64,000 bases of DNA from Zophobihabitans entericus (GCF_011745665.1 NZ_CP050253.1:2455418-2519417), one strand, 5' to 3'. Shown: positions 52,682-62,600, counted from the stretch's first letter. The notes: a model not told the origin generated them from the sequence alone. Made by a program: numbers and translations.

Positions 52682-53098
52682 CTAACGAGTACGAATTGTC
52701 GGCGCAATCTTATCCAGCACACCATTAACAAATTTATGGCTATCTTCTGCACCAAATGTTTTAGTTAATTCAATCGCTTCGTTGATAACCACTTTGTAAG
52801 GAACGTCTTCTCGTTTAGTCAGTTCATACAATGCTAAACGTAAAATCGCACGTTCTACCTGACCAAGTTCTTCTACAGAACGATCTGTCAGGTAAGGCTT
52901 CATTGCTTCATCAAATTCGCCATAGTGACGAACCACACCCTGAAGTAATTCACGAAAATATTTAGTATCCACGCCTTTCATGTCTTGCTCAGCCATAAAA
53001 CTGACCTCAACATCAGTGATACTATTTTGAGATAATTGCCATGAATAAATTGCCTGAACCGCACATTCACGAGCTCGATGACGAGCGTTTGGTTTCAC
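52682..53098 (-). CDS. nusB: Transcription antitermination factor NusB
   Basis: Binds boxA RNA with NusE in ribosomal RNA antitermination. The 138-residue all-helical protein begins [23 protein letters not shown] and carries the C-terminal [16 protein letters not shown] and [12 protein letters not shown] segments. It is 3 bases downstream of ribH, the usual ribH-nusB pair. The terminator next to it is shared with the tabA-like gene. Confidence 0.97.
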   Translation of the reverse strand: MKPNARHRARECAVQAIYSWQLSQNSITDVEVSFMAEQDMKGVDTKYFRELLQGVVRHYGEFDEAMKPYLTDRSVEELGQVERAILRLALYELTKREDVPYKVVINEAIELTKTFGAEDSHKFVNGVLDKIAPTIRTR

Positions 53099-53101
53099 AA
53101 C

Positions 53102-53572
53102 TTACTCCTTTACAGCTTTGAGGACATTTAGCATCTCAAGCGTAGTTAATGCAGCTTCCGCACCTTTGTTACCTGCTTTAGTGCCTGCACGCTCAATTGC
53201 TTGCTCAATACTTTCTGTGGTTAAAATACCAAAACCAACAGGAATGCTGTATTCAAGAGAAGCTGCAAGTAAACCTGAACTTGACTCACCTGCAACAAAA
53301 TCAAAATGTGCCGTACTACCACGAATAACAGTACCTAATGCCACAATAGCATCATATTTTTTACTTTGAGCCACAGCCTTAGCTGTTAATGGAATCTCGT
53401 AAGCACCTGGTACCCAGATTACTGTAATATTATCATCTTTAACCTGACCAATGCGTTTAAGTGCGTCCACCGCACCATCAACTAAACTATCATTAATAAA
53501 ATGGTTAAATCTTGCGACAATAATTGCTACACGAGCTTTTGGTGCAGTCACTGAAGCTTCAATAGTTTTCAT
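53102..53572 (-). CDS. ribH: 6,7-dimethyl-8-ribityllumazine synthase
   Basis: Penultimate step of riboflavin synthesis. The 156-residue protein has [27 protein letters not shown] (catalytic His in AHFD) and [11 protein letters not shown], all diagnostic. Together with ribF at 16022-16954 it supplies flavin cofactors, and nusB follows directly. Confidence 0.97.
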   Translation of the reverse strand: MKTIEASVTAPKARVAIIVARFNHFINDSLVDGAVDALKRIGQVKDDNITVIWVPGAYEIPLTAKAVAQSKKYDAIVALGTVIRGSTAHFDFVAGESSSGLLAASLEYSIPVGFGILTTESIEQAIERAGTKAGNKGAEAALTTLEMLNVLKAVKE

Positions 53573-53711
53573 GAGAATTCCTTTAAACTGATAAAAACGA
53601 GATAATTGGCGCTAATTCTAGCATACAAAATGCGACTTCGGCTATGCGCTTTTAGTGAATCTTTACTTAGATGATTTACACGTTAATGAATAAAGATAAT
53701 ATATTGTTCAG

Positions 53712-54632
53712 CTACCAGCGGCCTGAGGCTCCGCCGCCACCGCTGCGACCACCACCGCCACTGAAACCACCACGACCTCCACCAAATCCACCGGATGAAC
53801 GGCCACCGCCTCTAAATGAACCACCAGAACCACCGCCACGGTTAGCACTCATGACTCCACTGAGTATGGTACTTACCACAAAACCGGCAAAGATCGCTTT
53901 AATGATGACATCTCCGGGGAATCCGTGATAACCCACAAAACCGCCAGTTGCTAAACCATTAATAGCTCCCGCGACCAAGCTTTGTCTACCTTTAGATTTT
54001 TTAACAAATGACCATGGTAAAGCGCGTGAAATAAGTTGAGAGGCAAACAAAGAGATAAAAAAGAACACCACGATATTTTTTTCAACTAACTCATCAATAT
54101 TCTGAGCATTACTTTTAGCTGAATTAGTCAGTCCTGTCGGTTCATTAAGTACAAGAGCCATAATTGACTCCATAGCATCACTAATCCCGGTGAAATAATC
54201 ATCATTTTTAAATGCTGGCACCATCTGACGGTTAATAATACGGCTAGCTTGTAAATCAGGAATAACACCTTCAAATCCATAGCCGACTTCAATCCGCATT
54301 TGCCGGTCATCTTTAGCTACCAGTATTAAAATACCATTATCCTGACCTTTCTGACCCAGTTGCCACTTATCAAATACGGCTAAGGCAGCTTGTTCAATTG
54401 CAGTGCCGTCCAGTGTTGGAACCATTAATACAGCGATTTGTGCACCGCTATCTTGTTGCTGTTCAAATTCAATCAGTTTCTGCTCCAGCTGATCCACCTG
54501 TGCAGCACTAAGTGTCTGAGTTAAATCAGTGACTCTTTGTGTTAACTGAGGAACCTGAAATTCAGCCCATGCTGACGCACTAAGCATCAGCATTAAAACC
54601 GGAAACAGAAACTTTCTAAAAGCAGATAGCAT
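53712..54632 (-). CDS. TPM-domain (YgcG-type) membrane protein
   Basis: A 306-residue protein with a signal peptide (cut after AWA), a TPM domain (about 25-150; VTDLTQTLSAAQVDQLEQKL, MRIEVGYGFEGVIPD), a hydrophobic region at about 185-260 and a Gly/Ser/Arg-rich tail ending in RSGGGGASGRW. Its ATG shares one base with the lemA stop, so the two are translationally coupled. LemA and TPM proteins are commonly paired and sit in the envelope; the role is still unclear, with repair or assembly of membrane complexes proposed. Confidence 0.9.
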   Translation of the reverse strand: MLSAFRKFLFPVLMLMLSASAWAEFQVPQLTQRVTDLTQTLSAAQVDQLEQKLIEFEQQQDSGAQIAVLMVPTLDGTAIEQAALAVFDKWQLGQKGQDNGILILVAKDDRQMRIEVGYGFEGVIPDLQASRIINRQMVPAFKNDDYFTGISDAMESIMALVLNEPTGLTNSAKSNAQNIDELVEKNIVVFFFISLFASQLISRALPWSFVKKSKGRQSLVAGAINGLATGGFVGYHGFPGDVIIKAIFAGFVVSTILSGVMSANRGGGSGGSFRGGGRSSGGFGGGRGGFSGGGGRSGGGGASGRW

Positions 54633-55234
54633 TAGTCAAAGCTCACTTGCGGAGCCTGAGAAATCTCTTTCTCATTTTCTACAGTGAATTGTGCTTTTGG
54701 CTGACTACCAATAAAGCTGGCCAGTAACATGCCTGGTAGACGACGAATATAAGAGTTATATTCCTGAATTGACTCAATATAACGTCCACGCGCCACAGCA
54801 ATACGGTTTTCCGTTCCTTCAAGCTGAGTCATTAAATTACTATATAATTCACTGGCTTTAAGTTCCGGGTAGTTTTCACTGACTGCGATTAAACGACTAA
54901 GAGCAGAACTCAACTCCTGTTGTGCTTGTTGGAAGCGTTTTACTGCCGCCTCATCAGTTAATTGATCAACAGTTAATTGTACTGAACCCACTTTAGCTCT
55001 GGCATTCGTTAGCTCCACCAGAACTTCTCTCTCATGAGTAGTATATCCTTTGACAGTATTGACTAAGTTCGGGATAAGATCGGCACGGCGCTGATACTGA
55101 TTCACCACCTCAGACCAGGCTGCCGCTACTTTTTCATCATTACCAGCAATGCGGTTATAGGCATTAATCAGAGTGAAAGCACCAACAACCAAAATGACGA
55201 GAAGAATATAAATCGGTTTAATTCCATTTTTCAT
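54632..55234 (-). CDS. lemA: LemA family protein
   Basis: A 200-residue protein with an N-terminal membrane anchor (IYILLVILVVGAFTLINAYN) and a helical LemA domain with RRADLIPNLVNTVKGY, SENYPELKASELYSNLM and NRIAVARGRYIESIQEYN. It is coupled to the downstream TPM-domain gene by a one-base stop/start overlap. The soluble part should face the periplasm; the function is not known. Confidence 0.95.
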   Translation of the reverse strand: MKNGIKPIYILLVILVVGAFTLINAYNRIAGNDEKVAAAWSEVVNQYQRRADLIPNLVNTVKGYTTHEREVLVELTNARAKVGSVQLTVDQLTDEAAVKRFQQAQQELSSALSRLIAVSENYPELKASELYSNLMTQLEGTENRIAVARGRYIESIQEYNSYIRRLPGMLLASFIGSQPKAQFTVENEKEISQAPQVSFD

Positions 55235-55445
55235 GTTATGTCTCTAAAAATAGTTAAGAAGATTGAGTAAACTAAATATATCTCACACCTACCAAAGACG
55301 CTGTCCACTAGAATCTCTGATTAGATAAACGATTGTTCACATAATAATGCAATTAAATACTAACAACAATGAGATTTCTGTAATAGCTATTTCATGTTGT
55401 TAATCATTAGGATTTAAAACAAAGATGAGAGAAAGTATTTGCCAC

Positions 55446-55482
55446 AAAAAATAAAAGCCGAATAACTTCGGCTTTTATTGTA
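55446..55482 (-). terminator. Rho-independent terminator of the UPF0210 gene
   Basis: AATAAAAGCCGAA (55450-55462) and TTCGGCTTTTATT (55467-55479) form a perfect 13-bp stem with a TAAC loop, with A-rich sequence giving a T-run on the minus strand. Confidence 0.92.
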
Positions 55483-55503
55483 TCTATTACCCACTGAACT
55501 AAA

Positions 55504-56859
55504 TTAGTTCTTAAATGAGTGAATTGGTGCAGGAATATGTCCGCCACGGTGAATAAACTCAGCAGAACTAAATGGATTAACCGGCATCACCGGAGCATGG
55601 CCAAGTAAACCACCAAACTCAACATTATCACCCACTTTAGTACCAACCGCAGGAATAATGCGAACAGCCGTTGTTTTATGGTTAATCACACCAATTGCTG
55701 CTTCATCAGCAATAATTGCCGATAGTGTTTCAGCCGAAGTATCACCAGGTACTGCAATCATATCTAAACCAACAGAACAAACACAGGTCATTGCTTCCAG
55801 TTTTTCCAGATTTAGTGAGCCTTTATTTACTGCATCAATCATACCAGCATCTTCAGAGACCGGAATAAATGCACCACTAAGTCCACCAACATGACCACAC
55901 GCCATGACACCGCCTTTTTTCACAGCGTCATTAAGCATTGCCAGCGCAGCAGTTGTACCGTGTGTACCAACAACTTCCAGTCCCATTTCTTCAAGAATAT
56001 GTGCAACAGAGTCACCAATTGCTGGAGTCGGCGCCAGTGACAAATCAACAATACCAAATTTAACACCTAAACGTGCCGATGCTTCCTGACCCACTAACTG
56101 CCCCATACGGGTAATTTTAAATGCAGTCTTTTTGATGGTTTCAGCCAGAACATCAAATGATTGTCCTTTGACTTTTTCCAGTGCACGCTTAACCACGCCC
56201 GGACCACTCACACCAACGTTAATAACACAATCCGCCTCACCTACGCCATGGAAAGCACCCGCCATAAATGGATTATCTTCAACCGCATTAGCAAACACTA
56301 CTAGTTTTGCACAGCCTAAACTTTGATTATCTTTAGTCAGTTCAGCGGCTTCTTTAATCACTTGCCCCATACGCTTAACAGCATCCATATTGATACCAGC
56401 CTGAGTTGAGCCCACATTTACTGATGAGCATACACGTTCAGTTTGGGCTAAAGCACGGGCAATAGAGTCAATTAAAATCTTATCACCTTTGTGATAACCT
56501 TTTTGCACTAAAGCAGAGAAACCACCAATAAAATTAACCCCAACAGCTTTAGCTGCAGCATCAAGGGTTTTAGCGTATTCAACATAATCTTTATCATCAC
56601 TGGCACCTGCGATCAGCGCAATAGGTGTCACAGAGATACGTTTATTGATGATAGGAATACCAAACTCAGAGGTGATATCCTCACCCACTTTCACTAAATC
56701 TTTAGCTAAACGAGTAATTTTGTCATAAATTTTTTGACGAGCCTTAGCGCCATCACTATCAATACAATCTAATAAAGAGATACCCATTGTAATCGTTCGA
56801 ATATCGAGTTTCTCTTCTTCGATCATTTTGATTGTTTCAAGAATCTGTTTTGTTTCCAT
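55504..56859 (-). CDS. UPF0210 (PFL/DUF711) family protein
   Basis: A 451-residue cytosolic protein matching the UPF0210/DUF711 family end to end ([68 protein letters not shown]). Structures of relatives resemble pyruvate-formate-lyase-like barrels but no enzyme activity is established. It lies 47 bp downstream of an ACT-domain gene; this pair is conserved in many bacteria, with the ACT protein a likely ligand sensor. Confidence 0.92.
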   Translation of the reverse strand: METKQILETIKMIEEEKLDIRTITMGISLLDCIDSDGAKARQKIYDKITRLAKDLVKVGEDITSEFGIPIINKRISVTPIALIAGASDDKDYVEYAKTLDAAAKAVGVNFIGGFSALVQKGYHKGDKILIDSIARALAQTERVCSSVNVGSTQAGINMDAVKRMGQVIKEAAELTKDNQSLGCAKLVVFANAVEDNPFMAGAFHGVGEADCVINVGVSGPGVVKRALEKVKGQSFDVLAETIKKTAFKITRMGQLVGQEASARLGVKFGIVDLSLAPTPAIGDSVAHILEEMGLEVVGTHGTTAALAMLNDAVKKGGVMACGHVGGLSGAFIPVSEDAGMIDAVNKGSLNLEKLEAMTCVCSVGLDMIAVPGDTSAETLSAIIADEAAIGVINHKTTAVRIIPAVGTKVGDNVEFGGLLGHAPVMPVNPFSSAEFIHRGGHIPAPIHSFKN

Positions 56860-56906
56860 GAGTTCTTTTGACCTTTGCTGTACTTAATTTAAAAGAATAA
56901 GATGAA

Positions 56907-57176
56907 TTAAAGACGATGCATCGCATCAAAAATCTCTTCACGTTGCACATTAACTTTAACTTGTAACTTCTCACCAACCCCGTTTAATACGCCTTTTGCT
57001 TCATCAAAAGATGTATTAACCTTTGACAGGTCCAACAGCATAATCATAGTGAAGTATTCATCCATGATAGTTTGAGTCACATCAAGGATGTTGATATTTA
57101 ATTCGAATAGCTTTTGACTAATACCTGCAACAATACCTGGTTTATCTTTACCAATAACAGTTAGAATGGTTTTCAT
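56907..57176 (-). CDS. ACT-domain protein (UPF0237 family)
   Basis: An 89-residue single ACT domain starting MKTILTVIGKDKPGIVAGIS, with the DILDVTQTIM segment typical of amino-acid-binding ACT folds in GcvR-like proteins. It probably binds a small ligand and works with the downstream UPF0210 protein, encoded in the same operon. Divergent from alaA. Confidence 0.92.
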   Translation of the reverse strand: MKTILTVIGKDKPGIVAGISQKLFELNINILDVTQTIMDEYFTMIMLLDLSKVNTSFDEAKGVLNGVGEKLQVKVNVQREEIFDAMHRL

Positions 57177-57332
57177 GCCTAGCTCCGCGGTGTTAAAAAA
57201 ATATTTTGAATGAACAATAATAACATCTTCAAAAATTATCGAAATAGGAGTAGATTAGTTTATTCGATAATTGTTTATCCGAACAACAAGGATTCGAAAA
57301 TAATAAAGTAGCCAAAATAAAAGGGAAACACT

Positions 57333-58550
57333 ATGACCACCAATTTTGAAAAATCACATAAATTAGAGAACGTTTGCTATGATATTCGAGGACCAATCCT
57401 TGATCATGCCAGACGTTTAGAAGATGAAGGTCAAAAAATTCTAAAACTAAATATTGGGAATCCCGCCCCATTTGGCTTCGAAGCCCCAGACGAAATTCTG
57501 GTTGATATCATTCGTAATTTACCGACTTCACAAGGTTATTGTGATTCTAAAGGTCTTTACTCTGCGCGTAAAGCAATTATGCAATATTATCAGTCACTAA
57601 ACATCAAAACTATCGGCGTAGAAGATATCTATGTGGGTAATGGCGTCTCTGAGCTTATCGTTCAGTCTATGCAGGCACTGGTCAATGATGGTGACGAGAT
57701 CTTAATTCCAATGCCAGATTATCCGCTCTGGACAGCAGCTGTAACACTGTCTGGCGGTAAAGCTGTGCACTATATCTGTGATGAAGAAGCAGATTGGTTC
57801 CCGGATATCAATGATATTCGTAGTAAAATTACGTCAAGAACCAAAGGGATTGTGATCATCAATCCAAACAATCCAACAGGCGCTGTTTATAGTAAAGATC
57901 TGCTGTTACAAATTGTTGAAGTGGCCCGTGAACATAATCTGATTATCTTCTCTGACGAGATCTACGACAAAATTCTTTATGATGGGGCTGTTCATCACCC
58001 AATTGCAGCACTGGCTGAAGATCTGTTTATGGTCACATTTGGTGGTTTATCAAAAACTTACCGTGTCGCTGGGTTCCGTCAAGGCTGGATGGCGTTAAGT
58101 GGTCCTAAAAAACATGTTAAAGGTTATATTGAAGGTCTGAATATGCTCGCGTCTATGCGCCTTTGCGCTAACGTACCGATGCAGCATGGTATTCAAACTG
58201 CACTAGGCGGTTATCAAAGTATCAATGAGTTTATCGTGCCTGGTGGTCGTTTATATGATCAGTGCCACTTAGCATGGAAACTGCTTAATGATATTCCGGG
58301 CGTGTCTTGCGTGAAACCTAAAGGTGCTTTATATCTATTCCCTAAACTGGATATGAAGAAATTCAATCTGCACAATGACCAAAAGCTAGTACTTGATTTC
58401 CTGTTACAACAAAAAGTGTTACTGGTACAAGGTTCAGGCTTTAACTGGCACCAGCCAGATCACGTTCGTATCGTTGCTCTGCCGTATTCAGGTGAACTGG
58501 AAGTTGCGATTAAACGTTTTGGGCAATTCCTGTCGGATTATCGTCAATAG
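57333..58550 (+). CDS. alaA: Glutamate-pyruvate (alanine) aminotransferase AlaA
   Basis: PLP-dependent transamination making alanine from pyruvate and glutamate. The 405-residue protein matches E. coli AlaA end to end (HKLENVCYDIRGPILDHARR, QGYCDSKGLYSARKAIMQYY, INPNNPTGAVYSKDLL). The PLP lysine is in LSKTYRVAGFRQGW near 240. Its upstream region is shared with the divergent ACT-domain gene. The downstream gap carries a hairpin at 58568-58588 in a degenerate repeat. Confidence 0.96.
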   Translation: MTTNFEKSHKLENVCYDIRGPILDHARRLEDEGQKILKLNIGNPAPFGFEAPDEILVDIIRNLPTSQGYCDSKGLYSARKAIMQYYQSLNIKTIGVEDIYVGNGVSELIVQSMQALVNDGDEILIPMPDYPLWTAAVTLSGGKAVHYICDEEADWFPDINDIRSKITSRTKGIVIINPNNPTGAVYSKDLLLQIVEVAREHNLIIFSDEIYDKILYDGAVHHPIAALAEDLFMVTFGGLSKTYRVAGFRQGWMALSGPKKHVKGYIEGLNMLASMRLCANVPMQHGIQTALGGYQSINEFIVPGGRLYDQCHLAWKLLNDIPGVSCVKPKGALYLFPKLDMKKFNLHNDQKLVLDFLLQQKVLLVQGSGFNWHQPDHVRIVALPYSGELEVAIKRFGQFLSDYRQ

Positions 58551-58560
58551 TATTTATATC

Positions 58561-58646
58561 TGTGTTGGAGCGGCATGCGCCGCCGCTCTGATGCAATGTT
58601 TTGTTTTTGTTGTTGCTAGTTTCGTGGGTTTAACGACCTACCGCAC
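58561..58646. repeat. Degenerate intergenic repeat, copy 1
   Basis: Begins TGTGTTGG and ends CTACCGCAC. It matches 58733-58814 at most positions, sharing TTTCGTGG/A and CTCTGAyGCAATG. It contains the hairpin GAGCGGC/GCCGCTC (58568-58588), which with the T-rich sequence after it could terminate alaA. Confidence 0.7.
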
Positions 58647-58732
58647 TATACACCTCACCCAACATTCTTATTAAAATATCTTCATTAGCCGCGATCTTGT
58701 AAGATTTATCATCCCAACAAATACATTAGAAT

Positions 58733-58814
58733 TGTGTTGAGCGGCCAGCGCCACTCTGACGCAATGGTTTGTTTTGCTGTTGCAAGTTTCGTGAGGTTTG
58801 ACGGCCTACCGCAC
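58733..58814. repeat. Degenerate intergenic repeat, copy 2
   Basis: Direct copy of 58561-58646 with several substitutions and small gaps, sharing GCGCC, TTGTTTT, GTTGC and TTTCGTG blocks in the same order. Confidence 0.7.
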
Positions 58815-58872
58815 CCCATAGGCACCCGTTCGACAGGCTCACTAAGACCTATGAGGTACGCTCTCCGTCAAT

Positions 58873-59073
58873 CATAGCACCACTGAAACTGCCTGATACT
58901 GATTAAATTCCTCTTCTTTATTTTTCATATATTCAATCAAATATATAAACTTATAAATCAATAAAATCATTTTGTGTGATTTTATTATATTTTTATATTC
59001 ATATTAAAAAACCAAAATATAATCTTTTATCAGTGAATGTTATTGGATACCTACTGAGCTTAGTGGTGCTATG
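58873..59073. repeat. Inverted-repeat-bounded element remnant
   Basis: CATAGCACCACT (58873-58884) and its exact complement AGTGGTGCTATG (59062-59073) flank about 180 bp of AT-rich DNA. Similarity extends imperfectly outward (GTACGCTCTCC versus the complement of GGAGTAAGCGTTAC). No open frame lies between them; a MITE-like relic is possible. Confidence 0.5.
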
Positions 59074-59187
59074 GAGTAAGCGTTACATGGCTTGCATGTT
59101 CAGCGCATCGGAATAGTACCGGTAAGCTCACACAGGCTAATTTTTTCACCGTACCAAGATCTTAAAAGCGCGACTCCGTCGCGCAAC

Positions 59188-59991
59188 TCAAACACTTAAC
59201 TCTTTTAAAATCGCCGCAACCAACATATCACTCGCAGATAAGCCTTCTGAAGTCTGATAATTAAATAACTCCCCCGCGCTTCGATGTGAAATATCCGTAT
59301 TTTCATTAAGCTGCCACTTCACCTGCGGATAAGATTGCTCAATCAGCCACTGCCCACCAGCCCACGCCACCCAATCTTCAAAAGATTGCGATAACTGCTT
59401 TTTAGCTACCTGTATATAAAAACCACGAACATTGAGCCAATGCTCTGCTACCGGATCGGGTGTCTGGCGATAAATCTGTGCCATTTTTATGAAATTACCT
59501 CTTAACGCAGGCAGCGTTTCATGATTACCTGTGCCAACCGGATCAAGTGTCACTAAATAATCGGTAGTAATGTCATAAGAAGCAAAAATATGGGAAAGAT
59601 GTGCGCTATTCCAGCCACCTAAACTATGCCCCACAATATAAACATGAGTATTTTTACCAATCCGCTCGATAAGCTGCTGAAATTTAGGATTACTGATAAC
59701 ATCAATCTTATCCAGATTAAAATCAATATCTTTGATTTCATCATAAAATATCTCGGTATAACTTAAATACTCATAGCGATATTGTTGATGCAGCACTTGC
59801 TGACTAATGCCTTGCTGAGCAGCTTGCTCTGTGAGTTTTTGATTAAAACTCTCTGCCACTTCTCTCATCGTGTAATGCGGCCATACATCGGTAAAAGGGA
59901 CTTTAATATCTCCCCATAAGAAAGACTCTTTGTCGGCAGCACCGCCCACAAATAATACATAACAATGAGGTTTTGTTTTATTTATCATCAT
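59188..59991 (-). CDS. Alpha/beta hydrolase (lipase-like) of unknown function
   Basis: A 267-residue cytosolic-looking protein with no signal peptide. The nucleophile elbow is GHSLGGWNSAHLS; a likely acid is in LVTLDPVG, and a His in DISHRSAGEL near the end could complete the triad. The first part (FVGGAADKESFLWG, PFTDVWPHYTMRE) is like uncharacterised lipases of type VI or phage contexts, but nothing beyond the fold is sure. It stands alone, next to degenerate repeats and divergent from nrdA. Start is ambiguous between two adjacent ATGs (59991, 59988). Confidence 0.7.
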   Translation of the reverse strand: MMINKTKPHCYVLFVGGAADKESFLWGDIKVPFTDVWPHYTMREVAESFNQKLTEQAAQQGISQQVLHQQYRYEYLSYTEIFYDEIKDIDFNLDKIDVISNPKFQQLIERIGKNTHVYIVGHSLGGWNSAHLSHIFASYDITTDYLVTLDPVGTGNHETLPALRGNFIKMAQIYRQTPDPVAEHWLNVRGFYIQVAKKQLSQSFEDWVAWAGGQWLIEQSYPQVKWQLNENTDISHRSAGELFNYQTSEGLSASDMLVAAILKELSV

Positions 59992-60161
59992 TTACTTACC
60001 GTCAGTTGCGTATTGAATATTAAGCAAGTCAGTTTATTTAAGTTATGTACTACAAATACTTAGCCACTAATTTCACTTATTTTTCCTAAAAATTTATGAC
60101 AAAAATCAAAAAAACTGATGAAATTTTTTATTATATATGGGAGAATCGTCTCACTTCAAAA

Positions 60162-60177
60162 ACACTATATATAGTCT
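60162..60177. promoter_or_regulatory. NrdR box 1 upstream of nrdA
   Basis: ACACTATATATAGTCT matches the NrdR-box consensus (ACAC-AT-core-GTGT-like) closely. It is 31 bp, three helical turns, from box 2, the spacing known for paired NrdR sites. Confidence 0.82.
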
Positions 60178-60192
60178 CTATATAATCAATAG

Positions 60193-60208
60193 GAACTATA
60201 TATTGTAT
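60193..60208. promoter_or_regulatory. NrdR box 2 upstream of nrdA
   Basis: GAACTATATATTGTAT is a second, slightly less perfect NrdR box on the same face of the helix as box 1. Together they indicate NrdR repression of nrdAB when dATP/ATP ratios are high. Confidence 0.8.
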
Positions 60209-60280
60209 TTATCAGAAAAATGTCATTACTATATCGCTCTATAATTATTGATATTATGAATACAAAAAGGATTATTCTCA

Positions 60281-62563
60281 ATGAACAAATCAATGCTTGT
60301 CACAAAACGGGATGGACACAAAGAGCCAATCGATTTAGATAAAATTCACCGTGTAATCACCTGGGCAGCTGAAGGCCTGCACAACGTCTCCGTTTCACAA
60401 GTTGAATTGCGTTCACATATCCAGTTTTATGATGGAATTAAAACAGAAGATATTCATGAGACGATCATTCGCGCTGCAGCTGATTTGATCTCTCAAGAGT
60501 CTCCTGACTATCAATATTTAGCGGCACGTCTGGCTATTTTCCATTTACGCAAAAAAGCCTATAACCAGTTTGAACCGCCAAAACTTTATGATCATGTTAA
60601 AAAATTAGTCTCTTTAGGCCGATATGACAAACACCTGTTAAGTGATTACTCACAATCTGAATTTGAACAGATGAATGAATTTATCGATCACTGGCGTGAT
60701 ATGAACTTCTCCTATGCTGCGGTTAAGCAACTTGAAGGTAAATATTTAGTTCAAAACCGTGTAACGGGTGAAATCTACGAAAGTGCACAGTTCTTATATA
60801 TTCTGGTAGCTGCCTGCTTATTTGCCAACTATCCAAAAGAGACTCGTCTTGACTACGTCAAACGTTTTTATGATGCGATTTCTACTTTCAAGATTTCTCT
60901 GCCAACACCAATCATGGCTGGTGTGCGTACACCAACTCGCCAGTTCAGCTCCTGTGTACTTATTGAGTGTGACGATAGCCTTGATTCAATCAACGCTACG
61001 GCAAGTGCGGTAGTTAAATATGTTTCGCAGCGTGCTGGTATTGGTATCAATGCAGGTCGTATTCGTGCACTAGGTAGTCCAATTCGTGATGGTGAAGCAT
61101 TCCATACCGGTTGTATTCCTTTTTATAAATACTTCCAGACAGCCGTTAAATCCTGTTCACAAGGTGGCGTACGTGGTGGTGCAGCAACTGTTTTCTATCC
61201 AATCTGGCATTTAGAAGTTGAAAGCTTACTCGTGCTACGTAATAACCGTGGTGTGGAAGAAAACCGTGTTCGTCACTTAGACTACGGTGTACAAATCAAT
61301 AAACTGATGTACCAACGTTTAATTAAAAACGAAAATATCACGTTATTCAGCCCGTCAGATGTCCCGGGACTTTATGATGCATTCTTTGCTGATCAAAATG
61401 AATTTGAACGTTTATATCAACAATATGAACAAGATCCAGCGATTCGTAAACGTGAAGTCAAAGCGGTTGAGCTATTCTCACTAATGATGCAAGAACGTGC
61501 TTCAACAGGTCGTATCTATATTCAAAACGTTGACCACTGTAATACACACAGCCCGTTCAACCCACACGTTGCACCGGTCAGACAATCTAACCTATGTTTA
61601 GAGATTGCCCTGCCAACTAAACCATTAACTAACATTAATGATGAAACAGGTGAAATTGCCCTATGTACTTTATCTGCATTTAACTTAGGTTCAATTGAAA
61701 AACTGTCTGATCTAGAAGAGCTAGCAGATCTTGCAGTACGTGCGCTTGACTCACTGCTTGATTATCAGGATTACCCAATTCCGGCAGCGCGTAATTCATC
61801 AATGAATCGTCGTACACTGGGTATTGGTGTTATTAACTTTGCTTACTACTTAGCAAAACACGGCGTGAAATATTCAGACGGTAGCGCAAATAACTTAACG
61901 CATAAAACGTTTGAAGCTATTCAGTACTATTTATTAAAAGCGTCTAACTTACTGGCTAAAGAACAAGGTGCCTGCCCGCTGTTCAATGAAACAACGTATT
62001 CAGAAGGTATTTTACCAATTGATACTTATAAGAAAGATTTAGATACACTAACTCAAGAGCCATTACATCTTGATTGGGAGTCACTACGTCAATCAATCAA
62101 AACTTATGGTCTGCGTAACTCTACTCTTTCTGCGCTTATGCCATCAGAGACATCTTCACAAATCTCGAATGCAACAAATGGTATTGAGCCACCACGTGGT
62201 TATATCAGCGTTAAAGCATCAAAAGATGGTATTTTGCGTCAGGTTGTACCAGAATATGAGAAGTTAAAATATAATTATGAACTATTATGGCAAATGCCTG
62301 ATAGTACGGGTTATTTACACTTAGTCGGTATCATGCAGAAGTTTATTGATCAGGCAATTTCAGCAAATACTAACTATGACCCAACAAAATTCCCGAACGA
62401 TAAAGTTCCGATGAAAAAACTGTTGGCAGATCTATTAACAGCCTATAAATATGGCGTTAAAACATTGTATTATCACAATACTCGTGATGGTGCAGAAGAT
62501 AGCCAAACAGATATCGCTGCGGTAGCAGATGATGGTTGTGAAGGCGGCGCGTGTAAGATCTAA
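60281..62563 (+). CDS. nrdA: Class Ia ribonucleoside-diphosphate reductase, alpha subunit
   Basis: Reduces NDPs to dNDPs. The 760-residue protein, one shorter than E. coli NrdA, has the N-terminal ATP-cone (LVTKRDGHKEPIDLDKIHRV) giving dATP/ATP control of activity. The active-site segments FSSCVLIECDDS, QSNLCLEIALPTKPL and the radical/cysteine CTLSAFNLG are intact. The C-terminal redox pair is CEGGACKI. AAGGA precedes the ATG. It is followed by a long hairpin and nrdB. Confidence 0.98.
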   Translation: MNKSMLVTKRDGHKEPIDLDKIHRVITWAAEGLHNVSVSQVELRSHIQFYDGIKTEDIHETIIRAAADLISQESPDYQYLAARLAIFHLRKKAYNQFEPPKLYDHVKKLVSLGRYDKHLLSDYSQSEFEQMNEFIDHWRDMNFSYAAVKQLEGKYLVQNRVTGEIYESAQFLYILVAACLFANYPKETRLDYVKRFYDAISTFKISLPTPIMAGVRTPTRQFSSCVLIECDDSLDSINATASAVVKYVSQRAGIGINAGRIRALGSPIRDGEAFHTGCIPFYKYFQTAVKSCSQGGVRGGAATVFYPIWHLEVESLLVLRNNRGVEENRVRHLDYGVQINKLMYQRLIKNENITLFSPSDVPGLYDAFFADQNEFERLYQQYEQDPAIRKREVKAVELFSLMMQERASTGRIYIQNVDHCNTHSPFNPHVAPVRQSNLCLEIALPTKPLTNINDETGEIALCTLSAFNLGSIEKLSDLEELADLAVRALDSLLDYQDYPIPAARNSSMNRRTLGIGVINFAYYLAKHGVKYSDGSANNLTHKTFEAIQYYLLKASNLLAKEQGACPLFNETTYSEGILPIDTYKKDLDTLTQEPLHLDWESLRQSIKTYGLRNSTLSALMPSETSSQISNATNGIEPPRGYISVKASKDGILRQVVPEYEKLKYNYELLWQMPDSTGYLHLVGIMQKFIDQAISANTNYDPTKFPNDKVPMKKLLADLLTAYKYGVKTLYYHNTRDGAEDSQTDIAAVADDGCEGGACKI

Positions 62564-62600
62564 CCAGATAACAAGATCTAACTGTATAATTAATTAAATA

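Larger units (their letters stand above)
58551..59187. other. Repeat-rich intergenic region with no credible gene
   Basis: About 640 bp between alaA and the alpha/beta hydrolase. It holds two degenerate direct repeats, a REP-like segment with CGTTCGACAGGCTCAC (near 58828) and a pair of 12-bp inverted repeats enclosing an AT-rich core. A plus-strand frame at 58393-58674 is a shadow of alaA running into it. This looks like the remains of one or more small palindromic elements. Confidence 0.6.

Noticed and set aside
53671..53928. Proline-rich plus-strand frame
   Set aside because: It is the antisense of the Gly-rich tail of the TPM-domain gene.
58393..58674. Plus-strand 93-residue frame at the end of alaA
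   Set aside because: It is an alternate frame of alaA running into intergenic repeats, with no start signal.
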